Shown here one piece after another: positions 27,053-34,763 of a stretch of DNA of 64,000 nucleotides. A program made the translations under genes and the position numbers. The stretch is from JBFAPK01 sp040676675 (GTDB lineage: Bacteria; Actinomycetota; Actinomycetes; Mycobacteriales; Micromonosporaceae). The stretch lies in assembly GCF_040676675.1 (NCBI RefSeq), contig NZ_JBFAPK010000001.1, positions 186,001-250,000 of the forward strand, in the 5' to 3' direction. The notes under the pieces are model-generated. The model was not told the DNA's origin and searched no databases. It was given only the letters and a program-made list of their open reading frames with translations. The number at the start of each line of letters is the position of its first letter. Positions within the stretch are counted from its first letter, which is position 1.

Positions 27053-28090
27053 TCAGCCGCGCTGACGGAGGGCGAGCAGGTTTGTCGCCATTTCTGGCAA
27101 TGGAAGGTGATTCACCGCGCGGATTGTTCCCAGCGCGGCCGTCGGGAAGGCGCCGGCACCGTGGGCGGCGCCGGCGATCGCCCCGACCATCGCGGCGATC
27201 GTGTCGCAGTCGCCGCCCAGGGAGGCGGCGAAGAGGCACGCCTGCCACGGATCGTCCGGATAGACGGCGAGCACGGCGAAGGCGGCCGGGACCGACTCCT
27301 GGGTCGCCACGCTCGTCCCGACGAGGCGGTAGATGAGGTCGGCGGCCGCCTCCGGCGACCGACCGGCCACCAGCCCGGTGGCCCAGGCGATCCGGTCGGC
27401 GATGTCGGCCGCGGCGACCCAGTGCCCGCGTACGCCGGCGAGCCGGGCGGCCCGTACCGCCAGCGCCGTGGCGTCGGCCACGTCCGCGCCGGCCACCGCG
27501 GCGCTGACCGCGGCGGCGACCGCCGCGGCACCGGCGAGCGCGACCCCGGTGTTGTGGGTCACCCAGCTCGCCTCGACCACCCGCTCCACGAGCCGGTCCA
27601 GGTCGTCCGGGGGTACGGCGATGCCGACCGGCGTGATCCGCATGGCGGCGCCGTTGGTGGTCCCGTACCGGCCGGCCTCCTCGATCGGGCGCCCCGCCGC
27701 GACGGCGGCGACGGCGGCCCGGGTCGACGGGCCGAGCAGGTCCAGCGACCCGCGCCGGCGCATCTCGTCCTCCCAGGCAAGCAGCTCCCGGGCCAGGCGG
27801 TGCCCGTCGATCCGGCCGCCGCCGGCCAGCAGCAGCCGGCCCAGGAGCACGGCCTGCTCGGTGTCGTCGGTGACCGAGCCGGCCGGCATTCCCGGCGCGA
27901 TCGGCTGGTCCGGCGGGCCCGGCTCGAAGCGGGTCAGCCGGCCGTACCGGGCGATGATCTGCTCGCGCGGCAGCGACTGGGTCGGCATGCCGAGGGCGTC
28001 GCCGACGGCGAGGCCGGTCAGCGCGGCGACCGCCCGCTCCCGCTCGGCCGCGCTGCCGGTCACCGCGCCCGTCGGTTCCGGGGCGGTCAT
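27053..28090 (-). CDS. ADP-ribosylglycohydrolase (DraG)-family protein
   Basis: A 345-residue protein starting at ATG 28090, in an ATGA overlap with the GntR gene stop. The DraG-fold metal-binding motifs are visible: GLAVGDALGMPTQ near the N-terminus, SVTDDTEQAVLL (T-D-D-T), and LGGDCDTIAAMVGAIAGA near residue 280 (G-G-D-x-D-T). These residues bind the two Mg2+/Mn2+ ions that activate hydrolysis of N- or O-glycosidic bonds to ADP-ribose. The genetic context (permease and PfkB kinase) suggests a nucleoside-like ribosyl compound rather than protein ADP-ribose as substrate; this is inference. Confidence 0.88.
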   Translation of the reverse strand: MTAPEPTGAVTGSAAERERAVAALTGLAVGDALGMPTQSLPREQIIARYGRLTRFEPGPPDQPIAPGMPAGSVTDDTEQAVLLGRLLLAGGGRIDGHRLARELLAWEDEMRRRGSLDLLGPSTRAAVAAVAAGRPIEEAGRYGTTNGAAMRITPVGIAVPPDDLDRLVERVVEASWVTHNTGVALAGAAAVAAAVSAAVAGADVADATALAVRAARLAGVRGHWVAAADIADRIAWATGLVAGRSPEAAADLIYRLVGTSVATQESVPAAFAVLAVYPDDPWQACLFAASLGGDCDTIAAMVGAIAGAAHGAGAFPTAALGTIRAVNHLPLPEMATNLLALRQRG

Positions 28091-28818
28091 GCCGCACCCC
28101 CGCCGAAGCGCAGGTGCAGCCGGAACCGCTCGGGGTCCAGCCGGCTCTCGACGTACTCGACGAACTCGCCCCGGGCGTCCCGACTCAGCCGCCGGGTGTG
28201 CAGGTAGAGCTTGCCCTCCGCGCAGCCGAGCAGTTCGGCGTCGGCCCCGGTCACCCCGGCCACCTCGACCCACTCCTCGCCCTGCGTCGGCACCAGACCG
28301 GCCTGGCGCAGCTCGGCGTAGAGGGAACCGACCAGGCCCCGCTCGGGCAGCTGCCGCAGCGCGCCGACGACCGGGAGGCGGCTCCGCTCGATCGAGATCG
28401 CACCGCCGTCCGCCAGCGACCGCAGCCGGTCGACCGCGACGAACTCGGGCGACGGCAGCGCGAAGCGCTCCGCCAGCTCCGGTTCGCGTACCAGTTCGAG
28501 CCGGAGCACCCGTACGGTCGTCGGTACGCCCTGTTCGGCCAGGGCGCGCGCCCAACCGAGCCGGTCGTCGAGCGGCCGGCCGTCGAAAGTGACGAAGGAG
28601 CCCTTGCCCGAGTGGGTGGCGATCAGCCCACGCCGGCCCAGCTCGGTCAGCGCCTGCCGTACCGTGTTCCGGCTCACCTCGAACCGCGCCGCGAGCGCGT
28701 GCTCGCCGGGCAGCTGGTCGCCGTTGGCCAGCGCCCCGCCCCGGATCTCCCGGGCCAGCTCGTCCGCGATCCGCTGGTGCTTCAGCCGGATGACCTGTCC
28801 AGACATGTCCAGGACCAT
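28087..28818 (-). CDS. GntR-family (HutC-type) transcriptional regulator
   Basis: A 243-residue protein if it starts at ATG 28818; ATG 28806 is an equally possible start. The winged-helix domain is clear near residues 10-75: RIADELAREIRGGALANGDQLPGEHALAARFEVSRNTVRQAL, given here in part only by its core LPGEHALAARFEVSRNTVR. The C-terminal UTRA ligand-binding domain of the HutC subgroup follows, ending in FVEYVESRLDPERFRLHL. It should repress the downstream permease/hydrolase/kinase genes until a small ligand is bound. A TGTC-CA-GACA-like dyad at 28796-28805 lies at its own start and may be an operator. Confidence 0.85.
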   Translation of the reverse strand: MVLDMSGQVIRLKHQRIADELAREIRGGALANGDQLPGEHALAARFEVSRNTVRQALTELGRRGLIATHSGKGSFVTFDGRPLDDRLGWARALAEQGVPTTVRVLRLELVREPELAERFALPSPEFVAVDRLRSLADGGAISIERSRLPVVGALRQLPERGLVGSLYAELRQAGLVPTQGEEWVEVAGVTGADAELLGCAEGKLYLHTRRLSRDARGEFVEYVESRLDPERFRLHLRFGGGAA

Positions 28819-29078
28819 AGCGCCGACCCGCCCCCGCGACAACACCCCGAACACCACGGCCGGAGAAGCGGACGCGAACCCCCAAAGAGGGCCCTCTGCC
28901 CGAACAACCACAGGTCCTACCGAACGGCGATCGCCGGCCGGCCTGATCCGGCCGTGGGTACCGGCGGCTCTGGCCGGCCAGGGGACGGCCCGAGGTCGTA
29001 CCGCTGTGCAAGACTCCGGCGTTGCGCCCGCCCGACATGGGTGACGGGCGATCCATTCGACGAAGGAACCCCCACAAG

Positions 29079-29657
29079 ATGCAGCTTGATGTGCTCCAGG
29101 CCCAGCGCCAGTTCTATGTCCGGCAGCGGATCCGCCTGATGGTGAACCAGTACGAGGTCCGCGCGGTCGCGCCGGACGGCTCCGAGGGCGAACTGCTCGC
29201 CTTCGCCCAGCAGAAGCGGCTCGCCTTCAAGGAGCAGGTGACCCTATACACGGACGACACCAAGCAGGTTCCCGTACTCGGCTTCAAGGCCCGCCAGGTG
29301 ATCGACCTCGGCGCCACGTACGACGTCACCGACGCCACCGGCACCCCGATCGGCCTGTTCCGCAAGGACTTCAAGGCCTCGCTGCTCCGCTCGACCTGGC
29401 ACGTGGAGCAGCCGGGGGTCGGGATCGCCACCGGTCAGGAGCGCAACTTCACCGTCGCGCTGCTGCGCCGCTTCGTCGACTCGCTCTCCTGGCTGCCGTA
29501 CCACTTCGACTTCGTCATCGACGGCCAGCCGGCCTTCTCGGTGGTCAAGAAGTGGGGCCTGCGCGACAAGTACGTTGTCGAGGTCCACCAGCCGCAGCTC
29601 GACCGTCGGCTGGTCATCGCGATGGCCGTCGGCCTGGACGCCCTCCAGTCCCGCTGA
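29079..29657 (+). CDS. LURP-one/scramblase-related protein
   Basis: A 192-residue protein. ATG 29079 is chosen because the conserved region begins at once (MQLDVLQAQRQFYVRQRIRLMVNQYEV; positions 29079-29159) and GAAGGA lies upstream; an earlier start at 29022 would add 19 unconserved residues. The sequence alternates strands with G-E-L-L-A-F-A-Q-Q-K, IDLGATYDVTDATGTPIG and VKKWGLRDKYVVEV, fitting the tubby-like beta-barrel fold of LURP-one-related proteins. These are thought to be membrane-tethered or lipid-binding; bacterial members have no known role. The gene stands alone, ending before a strong hairpin. Confidence 0.7.
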   Translation: MQLDVLQAQRQFYVRQRIRLMVNQYEVRAVAPDGSEGELLAFAQQKRLAFKEQVTLYTDDTKQVPVLGFKARQVIDLGATYDVTDATGTPIGLFRKDFKASLLRSTWHVEQPGVGIATGQERNFTVALLRRFVDSLSWLPYHFDFVIDGQPAFSVVKKWGLRDKYVVEVHQPQLDRRLVIAMAVGLDALQSR

Positions 29658-29979
29658 TCCGCGCCACGGCGACACCGAGGCCCGTCCCGGACCGGTTCCG
29701 GGTGGCTCCAAACTCGCCCGGACGAGTACGACGCGGTGGGGGCCCACCGTGCCCGGCGAAGACATCAAGCCTGACGGGCTGAGCCGGGCATGGTGGGCCC
29801 CCACCCCCACCCGGCAGCCCCGCGCGAACCCGGCACCCCGCGCACCTCGGACCCCCGCGCGAACCCGCCGCCCGCACGAACCTAGGCCCCCGCGAACCTC
29901 GGACCCCCCGCGCGAAGCCCGAACCCCGCGCGAACCCGGCGCCCGCACGAACCTAGGCCCCCGCGAACCCGAACCCCCG
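29658..29979. other. Convergent intergenic region with terminator and repeats
   Basis: This 322-base gap lies between the convergent LURP-one-type gene and the iniC-like gene. It contains the strong hairpin at 29736-29804 and a C-rich stretch (about 29810-29975) made of degenerate copies of CGCGCGAACCCGG-like units, including a 29-bp exact direct repeat at 29870-29898 and 29941-29969. I see no gene in it. Confidence 0.65.
29736..29804. terminator. Bidirectional hairpin terminator
   Basis: Two 22-base arms (29736-29757 and 29783-29804) match at 21 of 22 positions, around a 25-base loop. It lies between convergent genes, 79 bases after the LURP-one stop. The stem begins GTGGGGGCCCACC, so it is very stable on both strands. 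Confidence 0.8.
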
Positions 29980-31446
29980 TCAGCGCCCGCCCTCGGCGAT
30001 CTCGGCGAGCACGCCCTCGCAGCTGCGCACCACCACCCGCGCCGCACGCCGCTGGTCCAGCCGCAGCAACGGGTCCTCGGCGCGCTCCTGCCAACGCCAG
30101 AGCGCGTCGCCGGCGACCTCCCACAGCCGGGCCGCCGTCGCCTCGTGCTCGACGCCCAGCCGGGCCGCCAGCCCGATGCCGTTGCCGCCGATCAGCCGGT
30201 GCGCCTCCGCCGCCACGTCCGCGTCGAAGCCGAGCTGCCCGTCGGCCAGCGTGGGCAGCAGCCGCAGTTCCCGGAAGTCGTGCGCCCCGACCAGGATCTG
30301 CTCGACCCGGGCGAGCAGCTCGGCGCTGCCGGGGCGGCGCTCGGTACGCAGCAGCGACTCGATCCCGGCCAGCACCGAGCGGGCTTTGAGCACCTCGCGT
30401 CGGTCGAGGAAGCTGCGGGCGATGGCTTCGCGCAGCTCGGTCAGGCCGCTGCGCCGCATCAGCTCGGCCGAGAGCTTGGCCCGGCTGTCGCAGCCGGTGC
30501 GGACCAGGGTGGTCGCCAGGCGTACCCCGAAGAGGCCGAGCCGGTCCAGCAGCGCGCCACGGGTCTCGCCGTCGATCCGTACGGGCAGCTCGCCGGCGCG
30601 GAAGCGGTCCGCCGAGAGCAGGAAGACCTCCAGCTCCGGTCGCGGTACGGCGGCGAGCGCGGCCAGCGCGGCGTACTCGGACTCGCTCAGCAGCCGGCCG
30701 CCCAGGGCGACGAGGCCGCCGACGGCGACGACGTTGACGCAGAGCGCGTCCACCCGGGGGTCGCGGCGGTGCCGCCGGGCCAGTTGCCGGGCGGTCAGCA
30801 GCGCGTCGATGCGGCCGCCGCCGATCTCGTCGGCCCGCGACAGCACCATGACCACGTTGACCGGCGCGGCCCGGCCGACCGCGCTGTCCCGGACGGACTC
30901 CAGGAACCGCAGGTCGCTGCCGCGTCCGTCGCGGGTCAGGTAGAGCACCGCGTCCGCGTCCTCCAGCACGCGCGCCATCACCGGCGACCGGCCGCCCGCG
31001 TCGGCGACCAGCGCGGGGGTGTCGATGAGCGTGGCCTGCCGCAGCGCCCGGGTCGGCCACTGCACGACGATGTCGTTGACCTCGCCCGAGCGCCAACCCA
31101 CCAGGTCGACCCGCATGCCGGTCACCGACTTGGTGACGGTCAGCTCCTGCGGCGGGCTCACCGAGGAGTACGCGGTGGCCCGCGGCTCGGGCCCGTCCTC
31201 GAACCAGGTGAAGACCTGGCTGCCGTCCTCCACCTCGACCGGGGCGACCTCCTCGCCCATGATCGCGTTGAGCACGGTCGACTTGCCCGACTGCCACGGC
31301 CCGGCCACCGCTATCCGCAGCGGCGCCTCCAGGCGGCCCAGGTGGTGCCGCAGGTGGCCGGTGGCCCGCCGGTTGTCCCGGTACAGCTCCAGCGTCTCGT
31401 GCAACAGTCCCCATACGGCCTCGTCGAGCCGCAGGCCCAACGTCAT
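29980..31446 (-). CDS. iniC: IniC-like dynamin-family GTPase
   Basis: A 488-residue protein on the minus strand, starting at ATG 31446 in an ATGA overlap with the iniA-like gene. The G1/P-loop is GPWQSGKST near residues 48-56, and a DTPAL motif (G3) lies near residue 143. A G4-type LSRADE lies near residue 206. The rest is alpha-helical, as in dynamin-like proteins. Mycobacterial IniC is of almost the same length (about 490 residues) and also follows iniA. By analogy it works with IniA at the cytoplasmic membrane in response to cell-envelope stress. The family call is firm; orthology rests on length and gene order. Confidence 0.78.
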   Translation of the reverse strand: MTLGLRLDEAVWGLLHETLELYRDNRRATGHLRHHLGRLEAPLRIAVAGPWQSGKSTVLNAIMGEEVAPVEVEDGSQVFTWFEDGPEPRATAYSSVSPPQELTVTKSVTGMRVDLVGWRSGEVNDIVVQWPTRALRQATLIDTPALVADAGGRSPVMARVLEDADAVLYLTRDGRGSDLRFLESVRDSAVGRAAPVNVVMVLSRADEIGGGRIDALLTARQLARRHRRDPRVDALCVNVVAVGGLVALGGRLLSESEYAALAALAAVPRPELEVFLLSADRFRAGELPVRIDGETRGALLDRLGLFGVRLATTLVRTGCDSRAKLSAELMRRSGLTELREAIARSFLDRREVLKARSVLAGIESLLRTERRPGSAELLARVEQILVGAHDFRELRLLPTLADGQLGFDADVAAEAHRLIGGNGIGLAARLGVEHEATAARLWEVAGDALWRWQERAEDPLLRLDQRRAARVVVRSCEGVLAEIAEGGR

Positions 31447-33308
31447 ACGCCGGGCTCCAGCCGCGCCGGGGTGGTGGTTCCGGCGCGTACCGAGACCAGT
31501 TGCTGCGCCTGTTCGTACAGCGTGGCCAGTCGCTTCATCTTCAGCTGGATCTCGCGCTGCCGCTGCTCGCGTACGGCGGCGTCGGCGTCCGCCTCCTGCT
31601 TGGCGTTGCGGAACGACTGCACGATCGCCTCCTGCAACTCCTCGGTCAGCACGGTGAAGTGGTCCCGCAGCATGCGCTGCACCTGCCGGGCGGTGTCCCG
31701 GCAGTCCTTGCTCATCCGGATGAAGAAGTCGTCGATGTGCCGCTGCACCGCGCTCTTCACGGCCGCCTGGCGGCGCCGCAGCATCTGTTTGCTCTCGTCA
31801 CGCACCGTCTTGGCGCCGAAGAGCGCACCCGCGCCGATCGAGACCGGGTTGATCATCGGCATGCTCGCCAGCGTGCTCACGAGGCCGAACATCAGCAGAC
31901 CACCGTACGAGCCGCGCATGCCGCTGACCAGCTTCTGGGTGACCGTGAACTTGTCGATGTAGGGCAGCTCCAGCGACGGCAGCCGGTCGCCGAGGTCGTC
32001 GGGAACCGTGACGGACCACTCGGGCAGCACGTCGTAGCCGTACCGGGCGAAGTTGGCGGCCACCCGCCGGGCGGTCCAGTCGCACCGCTGGGCCAGCCAC
32101 TCGTGGTTCGCCTCCGCCGCCTCGGTGAGGTTGTTCGCGAGCCACTCCTCGAACTCGTCCCAGCCGACCAGCGGGTCGGCCGTGTCGAAGGTCTCGTCGA
32201 CCTGGCGCAGGATCTTCCGGGTCCGGTCCCGCAGGTCGTACTCGATGTCGGAGAGCAGGTCCGCCATCTCGTCGTTGAGCGTGTTCTGCCAGCGCGTGTT
32301 GCAGCGGCGCAGCTCGTCCACCTCGCGCTGGGCGGCGTGCAGCTTCGAGATCGGCCCGGACTGGTCCTGTTCCTCCTGAGTGGAGAGTTCGGCCCGCAGC
32401 GGCGCGGCCAGCTGTTCGATGACGGTACGGGCGGTCACGGTCACGCTGGTCCGGGCCAGGGTCTCGGCCTTGCCGCCCAGGTCCCGCCGCAGCCGGGCGA
32501 TCAGCTCCGGGAAGCCCGACTCGGTGTTGAGCGCCTTGTCGTCCCCGCCGGCGGCGCGCAGCCGCAGGGTCGACGAGACGGGGATCAGCGCCGCCGGGAT
32601 GCCGGCGCCGGCCAACTGCTGCCGGTTGCGGTCGGCGACCGCGCGCCAGTTCGGGGCGAGGTCCGTCTTGGTCTGTACGACGATGACGTTCGGGTTCGAC
32701 TGCACCACGTGCAGCAGGATGTTCAGCTCCGCCACGGAGAGTTCCCGGGTCGCGTCCGAGACCATCAGCACGGTGTCGGCCCGGTTCACCGAGACGGCGG
32801 GGTGTACCGAGCTGAGCGCCTCGACCTCGTCGGTGCCGGGGGTGTCGATCAGCACCATGCCCGCGCCGAGCAGCCCGCGCGGCAGCCCGATCTCCATGTG
32901 CAGCGGGCCGCCGCCGGAGCGGCGCCCGGTCTTGCCGCTGATTCCGGCGGCCACCTCGGAGATCGGTACGGGTGTCCGGTCGACCGGTACGGCCACCGGC
33001 CCGGCGGGTCGGCCGGCGGTGGGGGGTGGGGTGTGCACGAGGGCGGCCGACGGAGCCTCCGCGTGGTGGATGATGGTCGGCACCACCGTGGTACGCCCGT
33101 CGCCGACCGGGCAGACCGGCGCGTTTATCAGGGCGTTGATGAGCTGGCTCTTGCCCTGCTTGGGCTCGCCGATGACCAGCACGTGCAGTCGGGGATCCAG
33201 CAACTGGGCACGTTTCTGCCGCAGCGACTGGAGAAGGTCGCCTCTGCCGTGCGCCGCGCACACCCGGGTGAGCTCGTCGAGCACGTCCAACCAGATCGGC
33301 GCTATCAC
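31443..33308 (-). CDS. iniA: IniA-like dynamin-family GTPase
   Basis: A 621-residue bacterial dynamin-like protein. The P-loop is GEPKQGKSQ near residues 47-55, switch I has a conserved TT (GDGRTTVVPT), G3 is IDTPGTDEVE near residue 165, and G4 is QTKTDL. Long helical regions follow. Near residue 460-500, GSYGGLLMFGLVSTLASMPM and following hydrophobic residues look like the membrane-interacting paddle. In mycobacteria IniA is a dynamin-like membrane-fission protein induced by isoniazid and ethambutol, about 640 residues long. The start is GTG 33308 with no obvious ribosome-binding site. It overlaps the iniC-like gene and is separated from the iniB-like gene by a terminator. Confidence 0.8.
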   Translation of the reverse strand: MIAPIWLDVLDELTRVCAAHGRGDLLQSLRQKRAQLLDPRLHVLVIGEPKQGKSQLINALINAPVCPVGDGRTTVVPTIIHHAEAPSAALVHTPPPTAGRPAGPVAVPVDRTPVPISEVAAGISGKTGRRSGGGPLHMEIGLPRGLLGAGMVLIDTPGTDEVEALSSVHPAVSVNRADTVLMVSDATRELSVAELNILLHVVQSNPNVIVVQTKTDLAPNWRAVADRNRQQLAGAGIPAALIPVSSTLRLRAAGGDDKALNTESGFPELIARLRRDLGGKAETLARTSVTVTARTVIEQLAAPLRAELSTQEEQDQSGPISKLHAAQREVDELRRCNTRWQNTLNDEMADLLSDIEYDLRDRTRKILRQVDETFDTADPLVGWDEFEEWLANNLTEAAEANHEWLAQRCDWTARRVAANFARYGYDVLPEWSVTVPDDLGDRLPSLELPYIDKFTVTQKLVSGMRGSYGGLLMFGLVSTLASMPMINPVSIGAGALFGAKTVRDESKQMLRRRQAAVKSAVQRHIDDFFIRMSKDCRDTARQVQRMLRDHFTVLTEELQEAIVQSFRNAKQEADADAAVREQRQREIQLKMKRLATLYEQAQQLVSVRAGTTTPARLEPGV

Positions 33309-33357
33309 CGCACCAAGTGTGCTGATTACGCCGCAATTATCAAGTGCAACCTAGATC

Positions 33358-33404
33358 AAAAATGGCACGGAGGCCGGATCGCGTGGGACGATCCGGCCTC
33401 CGTG
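33358..33404 (-). terminator. Intrinsic terminator between iniB- and iniA-like genes
   Basis: A perfect 16-bp inverted repeat CACGGAGGCCGGATCG / CGATCCGGCCTCCGTG (33366-33381 and 33389-33404) has a 7-base loop. On the minus strand it is followed within five bases by TTTTT (33362-33358), a classical intrinsic terminator. It begins 19 bases after the iniB-like stop. Confidence 0.9.
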
Positions 33405-33422
33405 TTACTGGCGGTACGGCGC

Positions 33423-34427
33423 TTAGAGCAGGCCGTCCGTGATTCCGAGCAGCCCACCGTCCGTCGAGGCGTGAGCCTCGCCGTGGACCCCGATGTCGCT
33501 GCCGGTCACACCGCCGAGCGCGCCACCGGTCACACCGCCGACGGTGCCGGTGACGCTGTGCAGTACTCCGTCCGTCCCGCCGGTGACACCGTCGACCGCA
33601 CCGAGCTGCGGCAGGTGCACCGACGGCGACGAGCCGTCCAGGATGCCGGTGACGCTACCGACGGTGTCGGTGACGCCCAGCGTGTCGGTGACGCCCAGGC
33701 CGTCGACCAGGCCGGTCGCGTGGCCCAGCGTGCCCGAGAGGGTGTTGACGGTCGTGTCGACGGTGCCGAGCAGACCGTCGGTGGTGGTGCCGGCGACCAG
33801 GCTGTCGGCGGTGCCGACCACGCCGCTCACGTCGCCCAGGGCCGGGTCGGCGATGCCGCCCACGTTGCCCACCACGTCGGAGTCGAGGGTGTTCGCCACG
33901 TCGTGCACGCCCGAGAGGTCGGTGCTCACGCCCGCGGTGCTGATGCCGAGGCCGATGCCCGGCAGCACCGAGGCGGCCACGCCGAGGCCGGCCGGGTCGA
34001 CCGTGACGGCGGCCAGGGTCGCGGCGTTGACGTCCACGGTCCCGGACTGGGTGCTGACCGTGATGCCCGAGGCGACGCTCTGCAGCTGGCCGATGACGTC
34101 GGTCGGGTCCGCGAGGATGCCGTCGACGCCGAGGTCGTCACCGACCGGGACGATCGAGGTGATGCCCTGCACCGGCACGTAGTCGACCACCAGCGGGACC
34201 ACGTCCTGCACGTCCGTCGCCGTGATGTCGCTGAGGCCGGCGGCCTTCAGGCAGCCCTCGGGGTCGAGGTCGAAGGCCGACTTGGCGTCGGGGTTCGTCA
34301 GCAGGTTCAGCACGAAGTCGTGCAGGGTCTGGGTCGAGTCGATCGGGGCCGAAACCGGCGCGGAAACCGGAGCCGCAGCCGGCGCGGCGGTCGCGGTCGT
34401 GTCGGTCAGGGTCGAGTCATCCATCAT
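33423..34427 (-). CDS. iniB: IniB N-terminal-domain protein
   Basis: A 334-residue protein starting at ATG 34427 (ATG 34424 also possible; GAGGAG lies upstream). After an Ala/Pro-rich leader, residues about 32-90 carry the IniB N-terminal domain: LHDFVLNLLTNPDAKSAF, then DPEGCLKAAGLSD and DVQDVVPLVVDYVPV. The remaining 240 residues are a low-complexity Gly/Val/Thr/Asp-rich region with many short repeats of the GxVGGVTG type. No signal peptide is evident. Mycobacterial IniB has the same architecture and is strongly induced by cell-wall inhibitors; its molecular role is unknown. Gene order with iniA and iniC matches mycobacteria. Confidence 0.85.
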   Translation of the reverse strand: MMDDSTLTDTTATAAPAAAPVSAPVSAPIDSTQTLHDFVLNLLTNPDAKSAFDLDPEGCLKAAGLSDITATDVQDVVPLVVDYVPVQGITSIVPVGDDLGVDGILADPTDVIGQLQSVASGITVSTQSGTVDVNAATLAAVTVDPAGLGVAASVLPGIGLGISTAGVSTDLSGVHDVANTLDSDVVGNVGGIADPALGDVSGVVGTADSLVAGTTTDGLLGTVDTTVNTLSGTLGHATGLVDGLGVTDTLGVTDTVGSVTGILDGSSPSVHLPQLGAVDGVTGGTDGVLHSVTGTVGGVTGGALGGVTGSDIGVHGEAHASTDGGLLGITDGLL

Positions 34428-34763
34428 GGGGCCGGTTCTCCTCGAACTACTGGGGCCGTGGGCGATCTGGATCTGTCGTGCGTTCCAGCGACGTGAACGA
34501 AGTTAGTCGTGGGGGGTCGTATCGGTCATCGGGGACAAGGCCCGTATCTGACCCGCCCGCACTAGGGCCACGGGGGGCGCTTACGTTAGGGGCTTAGGGG
34601 GACCGATCCGCCAGATTTAGGGTCCCGATGATGGAGGGATCTCTGGTACGAACAGAGGAGCCCACACGGGTCTCACCGGGAGGGTGGGTCCCGCCCGGTT
34701 TCGAGGGACGGCGGTTCCAGGAACCGACGCCGGCAGGCCAACTCGCGGTGAAGGAAGGATCGG
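34428..34763. promoter_or_regulatory. Divergent regulatory region of iniB- and Hsp70/IniR-like operons
   Basis: This 336-base gap contains the promoters of both divergent operons. I see four TAGGG-type elements on the plus strand, at 34563 (CTAGGG), 34587 (TTAGGGG), 34595 (TTAGGGGG) and 34618 (TTAGGG), spaced 24, 8 and 23 bases. They are possible sites for the IniR-like regulator. I cannot assign convincing -35/-10 boxes. The plus-strand gene has GAAGGA before ATG 34764. Confidence 0.45.

Noticed and set aside
33309..33357. CIRCE or HAIR heat-shock operator before the iniA-like gene
   Set aside because: The AT-richer stretch has TTGCACTTGATAATT-like sequence but no inverted repeat matching either consensus.
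31500..34496. 998-codon open frame on the plus strand across the ini-like genes
   Set aside because: It is antisense to two clear dynamin-like genes and the iniB-like gene, runs through an intrinsic terminator, and its His/Arg/Gly-rich translation has no domain. Long antisense frames are expected at this GC content.
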